A stretch of 64,000 nucleotides of DNA, taken from positions 62,001 through 126,000 of the forward strand of contig CAZIJH010000001.1 of assembly GCA_964539655.1 (NCBI GenBank). Reading direction: 5' to 3'. Position 1 is the first letter of the stretch. Each line of letters starts with the position of its first letter. Below, in pieces: positions 43,185-52,004 of the stretch. Below the pieces are notes generated by a model. It had not been told where the DNA came from. It saw only the letters and a list, made by a program, of their open reading frames with translations, and searched no databases. Both the position numbers and the translations under genes were made by a program. This DNA comes from CAZIJH01 sp964539655 (GTDB taxonomy: Archaea > Aenigmatarchaeota > Aenigmatarchaeia > CG10238-14 > SCSR01).

Positions 43185-46100
43185 TAAGAAAATTATTTTG
43201 ATTCTGTCGATGATTTTATTTGGTTTCGTCATTCTTTCCGACACAACAGAAGCTGTTTTAACAAATTCCACAACGAACTCCAATCCGGCTTTTAGTGATG
43301 TTGTGAATACTAACAGGCCAACCAACTACACATCGGCGTGGAAACTAATCTCGACATCCGTGCAGTTCACAACCCCGAGCGCGACGACAATAACAGGAGA
43401 CGATCCGGGCGGGGACGGATTCTACATAGACGTGAGATTTGTAGCAAGCGCAACGTCCGATAACAACAGGGTGAGAGTCGGAATAGGGCAGACCGTGCCG
43501 AACATGTCCGATCAGAACAGTTGCGACATCGCAACATCGGGCGGCGCATGCTATCTCAATTTCTCGGCGAGAGGCAACACGACGCACAACTCGCTGGCTG
43601 AAGTAAACTACTCGTGGGCATTTGTTGGGGTGCAGCTCGACACGAGCAACAGGAACATTTCGTACGGAGTGCCGATGATACGCGGCGGTAAACGCATGCC
43701 GGATATTTACAATTCGACTGCGGGAAACAACTGTTACATCTCGGTAAACGATTCGATATTTACGAGCGGTCAATGGTTCACGGCGTCTGTCAACATAACA
43801 CAAGATTACTACGGACGATGTGGGTGGACCGGAACTGCTAAAGTAGTGAATTTGACGGTTGGAATAGATCACGGAACCTTGACGACAGCAAACGGTGATA
43901 CCAATGCAGCTAATTTCGACAGCATCTATTTGCTAAACCAGAGCGATGTCGTGATCGTCATACCGCCGAAGGATTACGTCATCAACAACACCCTCACTGT
44001 GTCGGTTCAGTCTGCGAATGGAAGGTCGAGCGGCCTGAAAAGGAATTTTGTGCAAACTTCGACTTTGTCCGTTAGCAATGGGGACACGCTCATGCTCACA
44101 AGGTCGGCCATACAAAGCCTGCTTGCATCAAACTTGATAGGTCGTTCGTTTGGGTCGGTCGAAAATATAGTCCAAATCCAAAATCTTCGGGCAGCAACGG
44201 AAAGGATGTCGTCACTTATGAGATTTTTCACGGGATATTTTTCGTTGGCCGAATCGATTTCGAAAATTGCAGGTTTCCAAAAATTATTTACAAACGCATT
44301 CTCACTCGGAGATTTTGCATCAGGGATTTACGCACTTGGCAGGCAGGACTATGTTCGTGAAATGACACAATCCATGAGCATTACGAATATCATGCAAAGA
44401 TTGTTCGCTGGAACCAGATTGTTTTCAAACTCACTTAGTTTGGCTGACTTCGTTGACAACTTAGCATCCTTCCCTAGATTTCTTACAAATTCATTTTCCT
44501 CCACTGACGCGGTAAGTAGAGTTTCCAGCCTGACAAGATCCTTCACAAACACGGCGGCATTTTCTGATGTACAAATTAGAATCATCAGCCTCGCAAGAAC
44601 ATTTTCAAGTCAACTTCAAATTTCAGAAATTGCGGAAAGATTAATCGCATTGACAAGATACTTCGCCGACAACTTTATCGAGGGTGATGCTACAGATAGT
44701 AGCTTCGGAAGCAGCAAATTGTTGGGCAATCCGTTTTCGTTGACTTCGTTAACTTCGAAATTGGGAGGTTCGATGCGTTCATTCACAGGTACGTTGTCTC
44801 TTTCGACTATTACTTCCAGACTTTCCGTCCTTGCCCGCGGATTTACAATAGATTTCTCGTTGAGTCAGGTAACTTTAAGATTATCGGATCTTGCAAGATC
44901 ATTCGTGTCGCAACCGTCGCTGTCGGCTACAATGTCGAGACAGCTTGGAAAAATAATTTCTTACACGCAGGAATTTTCGGTAAACAATTTGATTCAAAAA
45001 TTCTTTGAAAGCAACAAGCAACTGACAAATATCTTTTCATTTACCGAAATCAGTTCTCGTCTGCTTTCAGCCAGCAGATCTTTCACGGGATTGTTTTCGT
45101 TGGGTTCGCTAAATCAAAATAGCGCTGGATTCTTTTCTGAATTAAGACAGTCATTTGGAATTGATTCCATAATTTCCAGATTGTCCGGTGGGTCGAGAGA
45201 ATTCTCGCAAACATTCGGATTAAGTTTTGGAACCTCTCGTCTGTCGGACTTGACAAGATCAATTACGTACTCGATTTCATTCGCAGAAAACTTTTCAAGA
45301 ATTTCGTCTTTGTCAAGGATATTCAGGGAGCCGTTTTCATTTACCGGAATGTCGTCGAGAATATCCGATCTGAATATGAGATTCTCGAATATATTTTCTC
45401 TGAATAGCCTGGCGTCAAACCTGTTCGGAAATTCGAAATCTTTCGTGAATTCGTTTTCGCTCACGCATGTCACCGGAAGGTTGGCAAGCCTTTCCAGGTC
45501 GCTGACAAATGTACCCTCGTTGTCGATGATCACAGGCAGGATCGCTAGCCTGACGAGGACATTCTCGGAATCGTTCTTCATCCAGGCGATCGTCAATTCG
45601 CTCAGAGCGATAATAGAAGCGGTATCGCCCACGCAATCTCCGACTTCGACATCCTCGTCGCCAGGAGGGAGCAGCGGAAATGTTGCCGCCATAACGCCCG
45701 GCCAAATCGTGCAGCCCGAGACAAAAGATTTGGAATTCGTGTCGGCTCCCTTGCTGAAAGAGTCAGTGGCCGGCCAGAAAATCATCCATCAGATAATTGT
45801 CAAAGGAAAATCCGGCGGCGATATTGTGAGAGATTTGAAACTCGATGTCTTGGGAATACCGGACGAATGGGTAAAAACTATTCCTGAAAAAATCGATTTA
45901 CTGCCTGGGGAATATAGCACGTTTATTGTCGAGATCTCTATTCCTGAGAATGCTCCGTTTGCGGATTACGAAATCGAATTTGTCGCAAAGAACGGTGTCG
46001 TCGAAGACACGTCGATATCATTGCTGAGGATAAAAGATTCGCAGAGGGCAGGGACGGAATCCTCGTCGGTTGTCAACAGGGAAGTCACTTTGCTCAGCGA

Positions 46101-46905
46101 ACAAAATAAGGCGATCGTGGAATTGAACGTAAAATCGCAAGAGAACGTTCCTTTCCTGGTCGTGAAGGAGGAAGTTCCGAAGACTCTTGCCGAGGACGTG
46201 AGCGATATAGAATTCATCACTCCTCCCGACACGGTACTTAGGGCAGATCCGCTGTTTGCATGGGCGCTTGTCAACGTGAGCGCGAACGAGAACACAAAAC
46301 TGAGCTACGTTCTCAAGGATCTTCCGGTCGACATAACTGGGTTGCTCTTCTTCCCGATCAACGAATTCTCTCTTGTCAACCAGCAGCTTCCGTCCGGGCT
46401 CAGGATAGGTGACGTGAAAGTCCCGATGTTCTACATAGGAGAGCAGTCGACTATTACTGTCGTGGTCGAGAACACAGATTCCCGCCAGCATGTTTTGAAT
46501 CTGAACTACGATCTGCCGTCCGGTTGGAAAGCCAATCCGGAAAGAATTTTCGGGACTTTGCTGCCGGGCGAGAAAAAGGAGTTCCAAATCATCGTGGAAA
46601 TTCCAAACGACGAGAAAGTTTCCAACAAGATTATTGATCTTGTGTTCGAATGGGACGGAAATATTTTTGTCAAGGAGTATAACGTGATCGTCGCGCAGAG
46701 AACTCTTGTATATTTCGTAGTTTATGTTGTGATTTTCGCTGCAGCCAGCGCGCTGTTCTTCTTCGCATTTAGGTTCTACAGGTCCAGAAGGATTTTCGTC
46801 GAGTATCCTGCCGGAGAAGACAGGCTTGCAAAGTTGCGCAAGATAAGGGACATGATAAACCCCAGGAAGAAGGAGTGGAAGTACAATTATGAATATCGTG
46901 AGTAA
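43177..46905 (+). CDS. Giant surface protein with 23 tandem 20-residue repeats, 1242 aa
   Basis: N-terminal signal helix (MDSKKIILILSMILFGFVIL), an Asn-rich beta domain (about 30-270) with jelly-roll features, then from residue 348 to 813 a run of 20-aa repeats. A Ser/Gly/Pro linker (SPTQSPTSTSSSPGGSSG) follows, then two beta-sandwich domains of COG1470/NEW3 type (IKGKSGGD..., PSGWKANPERIF), one membrane helix near residue 1185-1205 and a basic cytosolic tail RRIFVEYPAGEDRLAKLRK ending KEWKYNYEYRE. An anchored filamentous or S-layer-like protein is inferred. Confidence 0.9.
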   Translation: MDSKKIILILSMILFGFVILSDTTEAVLTNSTTNSNPAFSDVVNTNRPTNYTSAWKLISTSVQFTTPSATTITGDDPGGDGFYIDVRFVASATSDNNRVRVGIGQTVPNMSDQNSCDIATSGGACYLNFSARGNTTHNSLAEVNYSWAFVGVQLDTSNRNISYGVPMIRGGKRMPDIYNSTAGNNCYISVNDSIFTSGQWFTASVNITQDYYGRCGWTGTAKVVNLTVGIDHGTLTTANGDTNAANFDSIYLLNQSDVVIVIPPKDYVINNTLTVSVQSANGRSSGLKRNFVQTSTLSVSNGDTLMLTRSAIQSLLASNLIGRSFGSVENIVQIQNLRAATERMSSLMRFFTGYFSLAESISKIAGFQKLFTNAFSLGDFASGIYALGRQDYVREMTQSMSITNIMQRLFAGTRLFSNSLSLADFVDNLASFPRFLTNSFSSTDAVSRVSSLTRSFTNTAAFSDVQIRIISLARTFSSQLQISEIAERLIALTRYFADNFIEGDATDSSFGSSKLLGNPFSLTSLTSKLGGSMRSFTGTLSLSTITSRLSVLARGFTIDFSLSQVTLRLSDLARSFVSQPSLSATMSRQLGKIISYTQEFSVNNLIQKFFESNKQLTNIFSFTEISSRLLSASRSFTGLFSLGSLNQNSAGFFSELRQSFGIDSIISRLSGGSREFSQTFGLSFGTSRLSDLTRSITYSISFAENFSRISSLSRIFREPFSFTGMSSRISDLNMRFSNIFSLNSLASNLFGNSKSFVNSFSLTHVTGRLASLSRSLTNVPSLSMITGRIASLTRTFSESFFIQAIVNSLRAIIEAVSPTQSPTSTSSSPGGSSGNVAAITPGQIVQPETKDLEFVSAPLLKESVAGQKIIHQIIVKGKSGGDIVRDLKLDVLGIPDEWVKTIPEKIDLLPGEYSTFIVEISIPENAPFADYEIEFVAKNGVVEDTSISLLRIKDSQRAGTESSSVVNREVTLLSEQNKAIVELNVKSQENVPFLVVKEEVPKTLAEDVSDIEFITPPDTVLRADPLFAWALVNVSANENTKLSYVLKDLPVDITGLLFFPINEFSLVNQQLPSGLRIGDVKVPMFYIGEQSTITVVVENTDSRQHVLNLNYDLPSGWKANPERIFGTLLPGEKKEFQIIVEIPNDEKVSNKIIDLVFEWDGNIFVKEYNVIVAQRTLVYFVVYVVIFAAASALFFFAFRFYRSRRIFVEYPAGEDRLAKLRKIRDMINPRKKEWKYNYEYRE
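44218..45615 (+). repeat. 60-bp (20-residue) tandem repeat tract, 23 units
   Basis: Consensus RSFTxxFSLSxIxxRLSxLA. Units start MRFFTGYFSL at 44218 and end FSESFFIQAIVNSLRAII near 45615; one unit carries a 6-aa insertion. Units are diverged from each other at DNA level, so this is an old protein repeat rather than a fresh expansion. Confidence 0.88.
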
Positions 46906-48178
46906 ACTACCAAATATGATTATGAAAAGAGCGATTTTCACAGCAGTTGTTTTGATTTTTTCAATAATCTTAAGCGGGACCGTCTTTGCCGACGGAATTA
47001 TTTCTAACCTTGCTTACAGCCCCCAGGAAGTATTCGCATTGAGCGATACCAAAATGGAAATCGGAGTGGAAAACAATGGCGACAAATCTCAAGATTACAA
47101 ACTTGTAGTCTCTGTTATTACAGAAGGTCTCGTTGAATCCGAGCAGAAATTTTCGTTCGGATTGATCCCCGGCGAGAAGAAAAAATTCTCTTCGGAATTC
47201 GTGCCGCGAAGCATCGGATACTATCAGATAATTGCCAGGCTTTATGACGAGAATGAGATAGATCTTTACGATACCGAGGTAGCTTCTTTCAATTCGTTGA
47301 GCGAAATCGGTCCGTTTGATTTGAATATTGAAATACCAACAAAAATCGTGAGGCCGAATTCCAGAGTTCCCGTGGTAATCAATCTGGAAAATAAGGGAGT
47401 GAAAAGCACCGACGTCGAGCTTCAGGTTAAATTGAATTGCGCAAAAACTCTAAAGGAAACTTTTTACGAGCTTGCAGAGGCTGGCAGCCAGATTGAAGAA
47501 ATATTCTCTTTCCAGAGCTGCCCGACTACCGGAGTTTACGAGGTCGTAGCAGATGTCATGCTTTTCAACAAGACATGGATATCCTCTAGCTCGCAACTTA
47601 TTATAGACAATTACATTACCGAATTATCCTTCCAGCCTCCGATGGAAATTTATGCCGAGTCTGGAAAATCTTCTCTTTTCATGGTCGAAGTGGACAATAT
47701 CGGAGACAAGGAGATAGATAGTCTGAAACTTATCGTGACCAGAATTCCGTCCGATTGGATCCAGGTATCGCCTCCCGAGACCAGAAATCTGCGTCCAAAA
47801 GGAGAAGCGATATTCGTTGTTAACATCACAATTCCTCCATTCACAAAAAATCGCGACATAAATTTCACGTTCATTGCGACTGCAGTCGACACTCAGGTTG
47901 AACAGAGATCTGTTATGAAAATTTCCGGCATGGCTTCGGCCGCACCGAATAAAGATGCGTCCAACCCGTTTGTTTTCGCTTTGCCAAAATTGGACGTTCC
48001 AAATTTCCAGTCGATATTTTTTGAAGGATTTTATATTTTTGCATTTTCAACTATCGGAATTTCTATAGCGGTCGGTGGGGCTATTTTGGCGATCAGGAAA
48101 AACTGGAGAAATGAAAGAAATCAACATATCGCGTACAAGATTTACAAAATCAAGAAAATGGTTGCGGACAGAAAATAA
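46889..48178 (+). CDS. Membrane-anchored surface protein (COG1470-like), 429 aa
   Basis: Start at 46889 (MNIVSKLPNM) overlaps the upstream gene by 17 nt; ATG 46922 (MKRAIFTAV) fits the signal peptide as well. Beta-sandwich repeats with MEIGVENNGDKSQDYKLVVS and EVDNIGDKEIDSL, NEW3/CARDB type. A C-terminal membrane helix and a basic tail RNERNQHIAYKIYKIKKMV. Same topology as its larger neighbour, so both may assemble together. Confidence 0.82.
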   Translation: MNIVSKLPNMIMKRAIFTAVVLIFSIILSGTVFADGIISNLAYSPQEVFALSDTKMEIGVENNGDKSQDYKLVVSVITEGLVESEQKFSFGLIPGEKKKFSSEFVPRSIGYYQIIARLYDENEIDLYDTEVASFNSLSEIGPFDLNIEIPTKIVRPNSRVPVVINLENKGVKSTDVELQVKLNCAKTLKETFYELAEAGSQIEEIFSFQSCPTTGVYEVVADVMLFNKTWISSSSQLIIDNYITELSFQPPMEIYAESGKSSLFMVEVDNIGDKEIDSLKLIVTRIPSDWIQVSPPETRNLRPKGEAIFVVNITIPPFTKNRDINFTFIATAVDTQVEQRSVMKISGMASAAPNKDASNPFVFALPKLDVPNFQSIFFEGFYIFAFSTIGISIAVGGAILAIRKNWRNERNQHIAYKIYKIKKMVADRK

Positions 48179-48229
48179 TTCTATTCTAGCTGATTTAATT
48201 TGCCCGCTTACCAAATATTATTGGTATAC

Positions 48230-49198
48230 TTGTCCGAAACTGTTGGAATTTTTTCAGCAAAGGGCGGGGTAGGCAAAACTACTCTTGTTGCTAACCTCGG
48301 GGCCTCCATCACGAACGTGTTCAAGAAAAACGTTCTGATTTTCGATACCAATCTGAAAACCTCTCATCTCGGACTTCATTTCGGCGTGTACGATGATCTT
48401 CCGGTGACTTTGAAGGAGGTATTGAAACAGAACGCTCCCATTTTGCATGCGGTGTACACCGAGCCGAGGACGGGCGTGAGGCTGGTGCCGGCTCCGTTGA
48501 ATTCCGACGGTGCGGTTATCGACAAGAAAAGGCTCAGCAGGCTTCTTAACAAAGTCAAGGACAATTACGAAATTGTGATAGTTGACACTTCCCCGGGATT
48601 GGGATTCGAATTTATCTGCGCGGCGGAATCGATCGACAGGGCGATAGTGGTTACCACTCCCGAAATAACTTCTGTCACCGACGCGATGAAGACCGTGGAG
48701 ATCCTCAAAAAACTGAGGAAGAATATTTTCGGGATCGTCGTCAACAGGGTCAGAAACCAAAAATACGAGCTGACGTTGAAAGAGATCGAATCGACGATAG
48801 GCGAAAACGTTATCGCCGTCGTGCACGAGGACAACCATGTTCCGGAGTCGATCTCCAAAGGGGTGCCCGTGACTATAAGCTATCCGAATTCGAGAGTTTC
48901 GAACGACATCAACAAGCTTGCGGGAATGCTTATTGGCAGGGAATATGTTGGTGACGGCATGTTTGGCATGTTTTCGAAATTCTTTGAAATTTTCAAGTTG
49001 AACGGGAAACGCGATGAGTTTTTCGTGGAAGACGAAAAGATTTCCCAGCGCAAGCAAACGAAGGGCGATTTGATAAAGGAAGTTGAAGTTGCCGAAGGCA
49101 TGCGAAAGGATTTGCTTAACGAAGTCGAAGATGAAATAAAAGACGAGATCAAGCAAAGGGTAAAGAAAAGACTGATGGAAAGGATGAGAAATGGCTGA
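48230..49198 (+). CDS. MinD/ParA-family ATPase, 322 aa
   Basis: Start TTG 48230 gives MSETVGIFSAKGGVGKTTLV; the frame extends to 48200. Deviant Walker A SAKGGVGKTT, switch I DTNLKTSHLG, switch II VIVDTSPGLG. The C-terminal approximately 80 residues (from about 240) are a charged coiled-coil tail ending KQRVKKRLMERMRNG, absent from ordinary MinD. It probably positions or assembles the upstream anchored surface proteins. Confidence 0.88.
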   Translation: MSETVGIFSAKGGVGKTTLVANLGASITNVFKKNVLIFDTNLKTSHLGLHFGVYDDLPVTLKEVLKQNAPILHAVYTEPRTGVRLVPAPLNSDGAVIDKKRLSRLLNKVKDNYEIVIVDTSPGLGFEFICAAESIDRAIVVTTPEITSVTDAMKTVEILKKLRKNIFGIVVNRVRNQKYELTLKEIESTIGENVIAVVHEDNHVPESISKGVPVTISYPNSRVSNDINKLAGMLIGREYVGDGMFGMFSKFFEIFKLNGKRDEFFVEDEKISQRKQTKGDLIKEVEVAEGMRKDLLNEVEDEIKDEIKQRVKKRLMERMRNG

Positions 49199-49565
49199 AA
49201 AACAGTTGGCGATATCGGAAAAGATGATCGACGAAATAGTAGACGAGGTTCTGGATTCCATGGATCAGGCAAAGCCCAATGGGATGCAGAAAAATTATCA
49301 GGGAACTTCCGAGATGGAAAACATAAAAAGAAGGATGAACGATTTTGAAAAAAGGATGCAAAGATTTTCGAACGAAATCAGCTCCAATGCCATCGAGTCC
49401 GGCACAGATTTGAACGAAAGGATCGACGATATTGCGAATGGAAACGACAAGCAGATTCTCGGTCTGGAGGAGCAGATCATGCATCTCGAGGGAGAGATAG
49501 ATTTCCTGCGCACGTCTCTGGTGAGGATCAGCAGCGAACTCAAGAAGAAGAAAATTTTGGAATAA
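49191..49565 (+). CDS. Coiled-coil protein, 124 aa
   Basis: Starts MAEKQLAISEKMIDEIVDEV, overlapping the ATPase by 8 nt. Long acidic helices (ENIKRRMNDFEKRMQRF; QILGLEEQIMHLEGEIDFLR) predicted to coil, Lys-rich end. No membrane segment. Likely the partner of the ATPase tail. Confidence 0.72.
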   Translation: MAEKQLAISEKMIDEIVDEVLDSMDQAKPNGMQKNYQGTSEMENIKRRMNDFEKRMQRFSNEISSNAIESGTDLNERIDDIANGNDKQILGLEEQIMHLEGEIDFLRTSLVRISSELKKKKILE

Positions 49566-49604
49566 AAAATAAAAAAAAAGAAAAAAAATATTTTCAATTT
49601 ATTT

Positions 49605-49853
49605 TTACTTGAATTTCCTTCCAGCCCAGTTGTATATTATTGCGAATGCGTAGCCTAATGCGAACGCAGATACCAAGCATGCAACCAGCGCCATTGTCAT
49701 AAGATTCCAGTTGCTCCAGAATCCAGGATAAAGCTGGTCCATTATGGAAGGCTGTCCCAAGAGTCCGTGCCAGACGTATCCAACAACATCGACAATGAAT
49801 GCAAGAATAGTCAATGTTATTGCAAGAACTTTCGGTTTGATGTCTCCTGCCAT
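49605..49853 (-). CDS. Small two/three-helix membrane protein (DUF5676-like), 82 aa
   Basis: ATG 49853 (MAGDIKPKVL). LYPGFWSNWN and GYAFAIIYNWAGRKF resemble DUF5676 proteins. Function unknown. A stretch of A/T tracts (49566-49604) separates it from the convergent coiled-coil gene. Confidence 0.6.
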   Translation of the reverse strand: MAGDIKPKVLAITLTILAFIVDVVGYVWHGLLGQPSIMDQLYPGFWSNWNLMTMALVACLVSAFALGYAFAIIYNWAGRKFK

Positions 49854-49888
49854 GATTATATTTTGCATTATTTTGGCGATAAAAGCAA

Positions 49889-50215
49889 CTATTGGACTCC
49901 AAAAATGTTTCTAATGTCTTCATTCCATTTTTCGAGTTGTCTGCCATGAATCAAAGTATCGTAACTTAAACTGGCAACCATGTTTAAAATAAGGGGAACG
50001 GGATCTAAAGCAAACACAGAATAGACTAATCCAGGGAATACCGACAACATGCTGTATCCTGTATGCTTTGCATTCAACTTTTGAAATTTTCTATGCCATT
50101 CAAAAGTTTCGTCTTCATCGAGCTGTGACACCAAACTGGTAAATTGCCTTCTTTGTTCGCGGAAATATTGTACACCGCCAAACGGCAAGTATTTTTTAAG
50201 ATCCCGATTTTTCAT
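49889..50215 (-). CDS. Membrane-associated protein, 108 aa
   Basis: Basic, with HRKFQKLNAKHTGY then one or two hydrophobic segments (MLSVFPGLVYSVFAL, PLILNMVASLSYDTLIHGRQ). No family recognised. 36 nt upstream of the DUF5676-like gene on the same strand. Confidence 0.55.
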   Translation of the reverse strand: MKNRDLKKYLPFGGVQYFREQRRQFTSLVSQLDEDETFEWHRKFQKLNAKHTGYSMLSVFPGLVYSVFALDPVPLILNMVASLSYDTLIHGRQLEKWNEDIRNIFGVQ

Positions 50216-50249
50216 ACCAAGAAAACAGATTTCAGAATTTATTAGTTTG

Positions 50250-50335
50250 TGCAGGGGGTGGGATTTGAACCCACGAAGGCACTAAGCCACCAGCTCCTAA
50301 GGCTGGCCCGATTGACCAGGCTACGGGACCCCTGC
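50250..50335 (-). tRNA. tRNA-Leu (UAG)
   Basis: Type II. Acceptor GCAGGGG/CCCCTGC, anticodon stem CCAGC/GCTGG with loop CTTAGGA (anticodon TAG), variable arm, T-arm GTGGG TTCAAAT CCCAC, discriminator A73. No intron; CCA not encoded. Confidence 0.95.
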
Positions 50336-50383
50336 ATGTTCGGATTAAAGCTAATTAAAACTTAGAATATTTTATTGATATAA

Positions 50384-50824
50384 ATGGAAATCGGGCTGAT
50401 TGTTTTCGCGGTTGCTGTGGTTCTGATTGTCGTCTTTTTCGCAATAAATTCCAAACCTGATAAAACAGTCACGGTTGATTTTGGCAAAGTAAAAATAAAA
50501 GCCGAGCTTGCGGACACTTATCTGAAGAGAGTCAACGGCCTGATGTTTCACAAGACCCTCGCGGAGGACGGCGGGATGCTTTTCGTTTTCGATTCTCCCG
50601 GCAGGCACGCGATATGGATGATGAACATGTCATTCCCAATCGACATAATGTGGCTCGACGAGGAGAAAGAGATCGTGCACGTTGTGGAGGACGCTCAGCC
50701 GTGTTTCATGAGCTGTCCAGCGTACGCTCCGCCGAAAAATGCGAAGTATGTAATCGAAGTCAATTCAGGATTCGTGAAAAAATACGGATTGGAGACCGGG
50801 CACTTCGCAGACTTTGAAATTTAG
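50384..50824 (+). CDS. DUF192-family exported protein, 146 aa
   Basis: N-terminal membrane helix, then LKRVNGLMFHKTLAEDGGM and DAQPCFMSCPAYAPPKNAKYV with the family's conserved IWMMNMSFPIDIMWLD. Two Cys in CFMSC. Function unknown. Confidence 0.85.
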   Translation: MEIGLIVFAVAVVLIVVFFAINSKPDKTVTVDFGKVKIKAELADTYLKRVNGLMFHKTLAEDGGMLFVFDSPGRHAIWMMNMSFPIDIMWLDEEKEIVHVVEDAQPCFMSCPAYAPPKNAKYVIEVNSGFVKKYGLETGHFADFEI

Positions 50825-50985
50825 CCGAAAGTCAAATTCCAAATCATCAGCGTTTTGTCGTGGCTCGGGAATATCGAAGCCTTGTCGAAATCCTGTCCTA
50901 GAAAGACGACCAGAAAAATGAATAGCAATATTATTGATACCGCAATTGCGATGAAAATTATCTGCGATTTCGAAAATTTTCTCAT
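50821..50985 (-). CDS. Small single-pass membrane protein, 54 aa
   Basis: ATG 50985, TAA 50821. MRKFSKSQIIFIAIAVSIIL is a basic head plus helix, ending KTLMIWNLTFG. Ends overlap the DUF192 gene by 4 nt, convergent. Downstream of the transporter gene. Confidence 0.55.
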   Translation of the reverse strand: MRKFSKSQIIFIAIAVSIILLFIFLVVFLGQDFDKASIFPSHDKTLMIWNLTFG

Positions 50986-51004
50986 TGAATCAACATAGTC
51001 GATT

Positions 51005-51883
51005 CTAAATATAAATTAAAAATATTCCCGCAACGATTGCCAGCGATCCTAAAAATCTTATTTTCGAATGGTTTTCTTTCAGAACAAGCCATCCCAGAAA
51101 TACTGTGAAAAGTGGCAAGCTTCTTGAAACCGGGAGAACCTCGGACGCATTTCCGACGGTGAGAGCGGTGAACAACAAGAAAGTTCCGACGGTTGCGGAT
51201 ATAGACGAAAGCAGCATCACGAGTGTCAATTTCCTGCTCGAGAAAATATTCCTGCCGACTTTTACCAGCCTTTTGAAATCGGTAACAGAATTTAATGTTA
51301 CGAAGCTGATCGCCGCGAAAGAGGACATCAGAAGGTTCAGCGTCGACGGGTGCACGCTCGCCGCCGCGGATTTCGAAAATATCCCCCATATCGCGAGGGA
51401 CACGGCCCACACCGTCAGGAATGCGAACGCCTTGGACATCTTTGGAACTTCTATCCTTCCGTTCGTCAAAACAAAGTAGCTTCCCAGAATTATCGCAGCC
51501 GTCCCTGCGTAATCGTAAACGCTTGCGATCTCGTTCAAAACAAATACAGAAAGTGCGAACGCGAGAAGTATCGTCATGCTCTGTCCGACGGGAACTATTT
51601 CGGAAATGTCTCCGGCCTTCACGGCGAAGAAGTAGCCTAGTCCCGTGATGGTGTACAGGATCCCGAGCGGAATTATGTAAGCGACGAAGCTAGAACCGTC
51701 GACAAATACCGCCTGCCCGATCGATAAAACAATCGCGCCTGCGACAGCCGCGTTCGCCAGGAATCTGTAGGCCGAAAGGCTGAGCGGATCTATCTCCTTG
51801 TTCCTGAGAATGATCTTGTCGAACATGGTGACGAGCGAATGCAGGAACGCGTACAGGACAGCCAGCGCGAGCCAGAATACCAT
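51005..51883 (-). CDS. EamA/DMT-family transporter, 292 aa
   Basis: Ten hydrophobic helices in two similar halves; LNEIASVYDYAGTAAIILG and LVLKENHSKIRFLGSLAIVAG are repeat closings. Probably metabolite or drug exporter; substrate unknown. Confidence 0.85.
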   Translation of the reverse strand: MVFWLALAVLYAFLHSLVTMFDKIILRNKEIDPLSLSAYRFLANAAVAGAIVLSIGQAVFVDGSSFVAYIIPLGILYTITGLGYFFAVKAGDISEIVPVGQSMTILLAFALSVFVLNEIASVYDYAGTAAIILGSYFVLTNGRIEVPKMSKAFAFLTVWAVSLAIWGIFSKSAAASVHPSTLNLLMSSFAAISFVTLNSVTDFKRLVKVGRNIFSSRKLTLVMLLSSISATVGTFLLFTALTVGNASEVLPVSRSLPLFTVFLGWLVLKENHSKIRFLGSLAIVAGIFLIYI

Positions 51884-52004
51884 TACAACAATTTCTCCAG
51901 TCAGAATTTAAGTTAATTATTATTCTATTTTAATTCGAAAATTTCGTCATAAATATTGGTATGATTTGAGGTTATATATAATTTTTATCAAAATATTTGT
52001 ATAT

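Noticed and set aside
44218..45615. CRISPR array
   Set aside because: The 60-bp units are coding, lack identical repeats and unique spacers, and no cas gene is seen.
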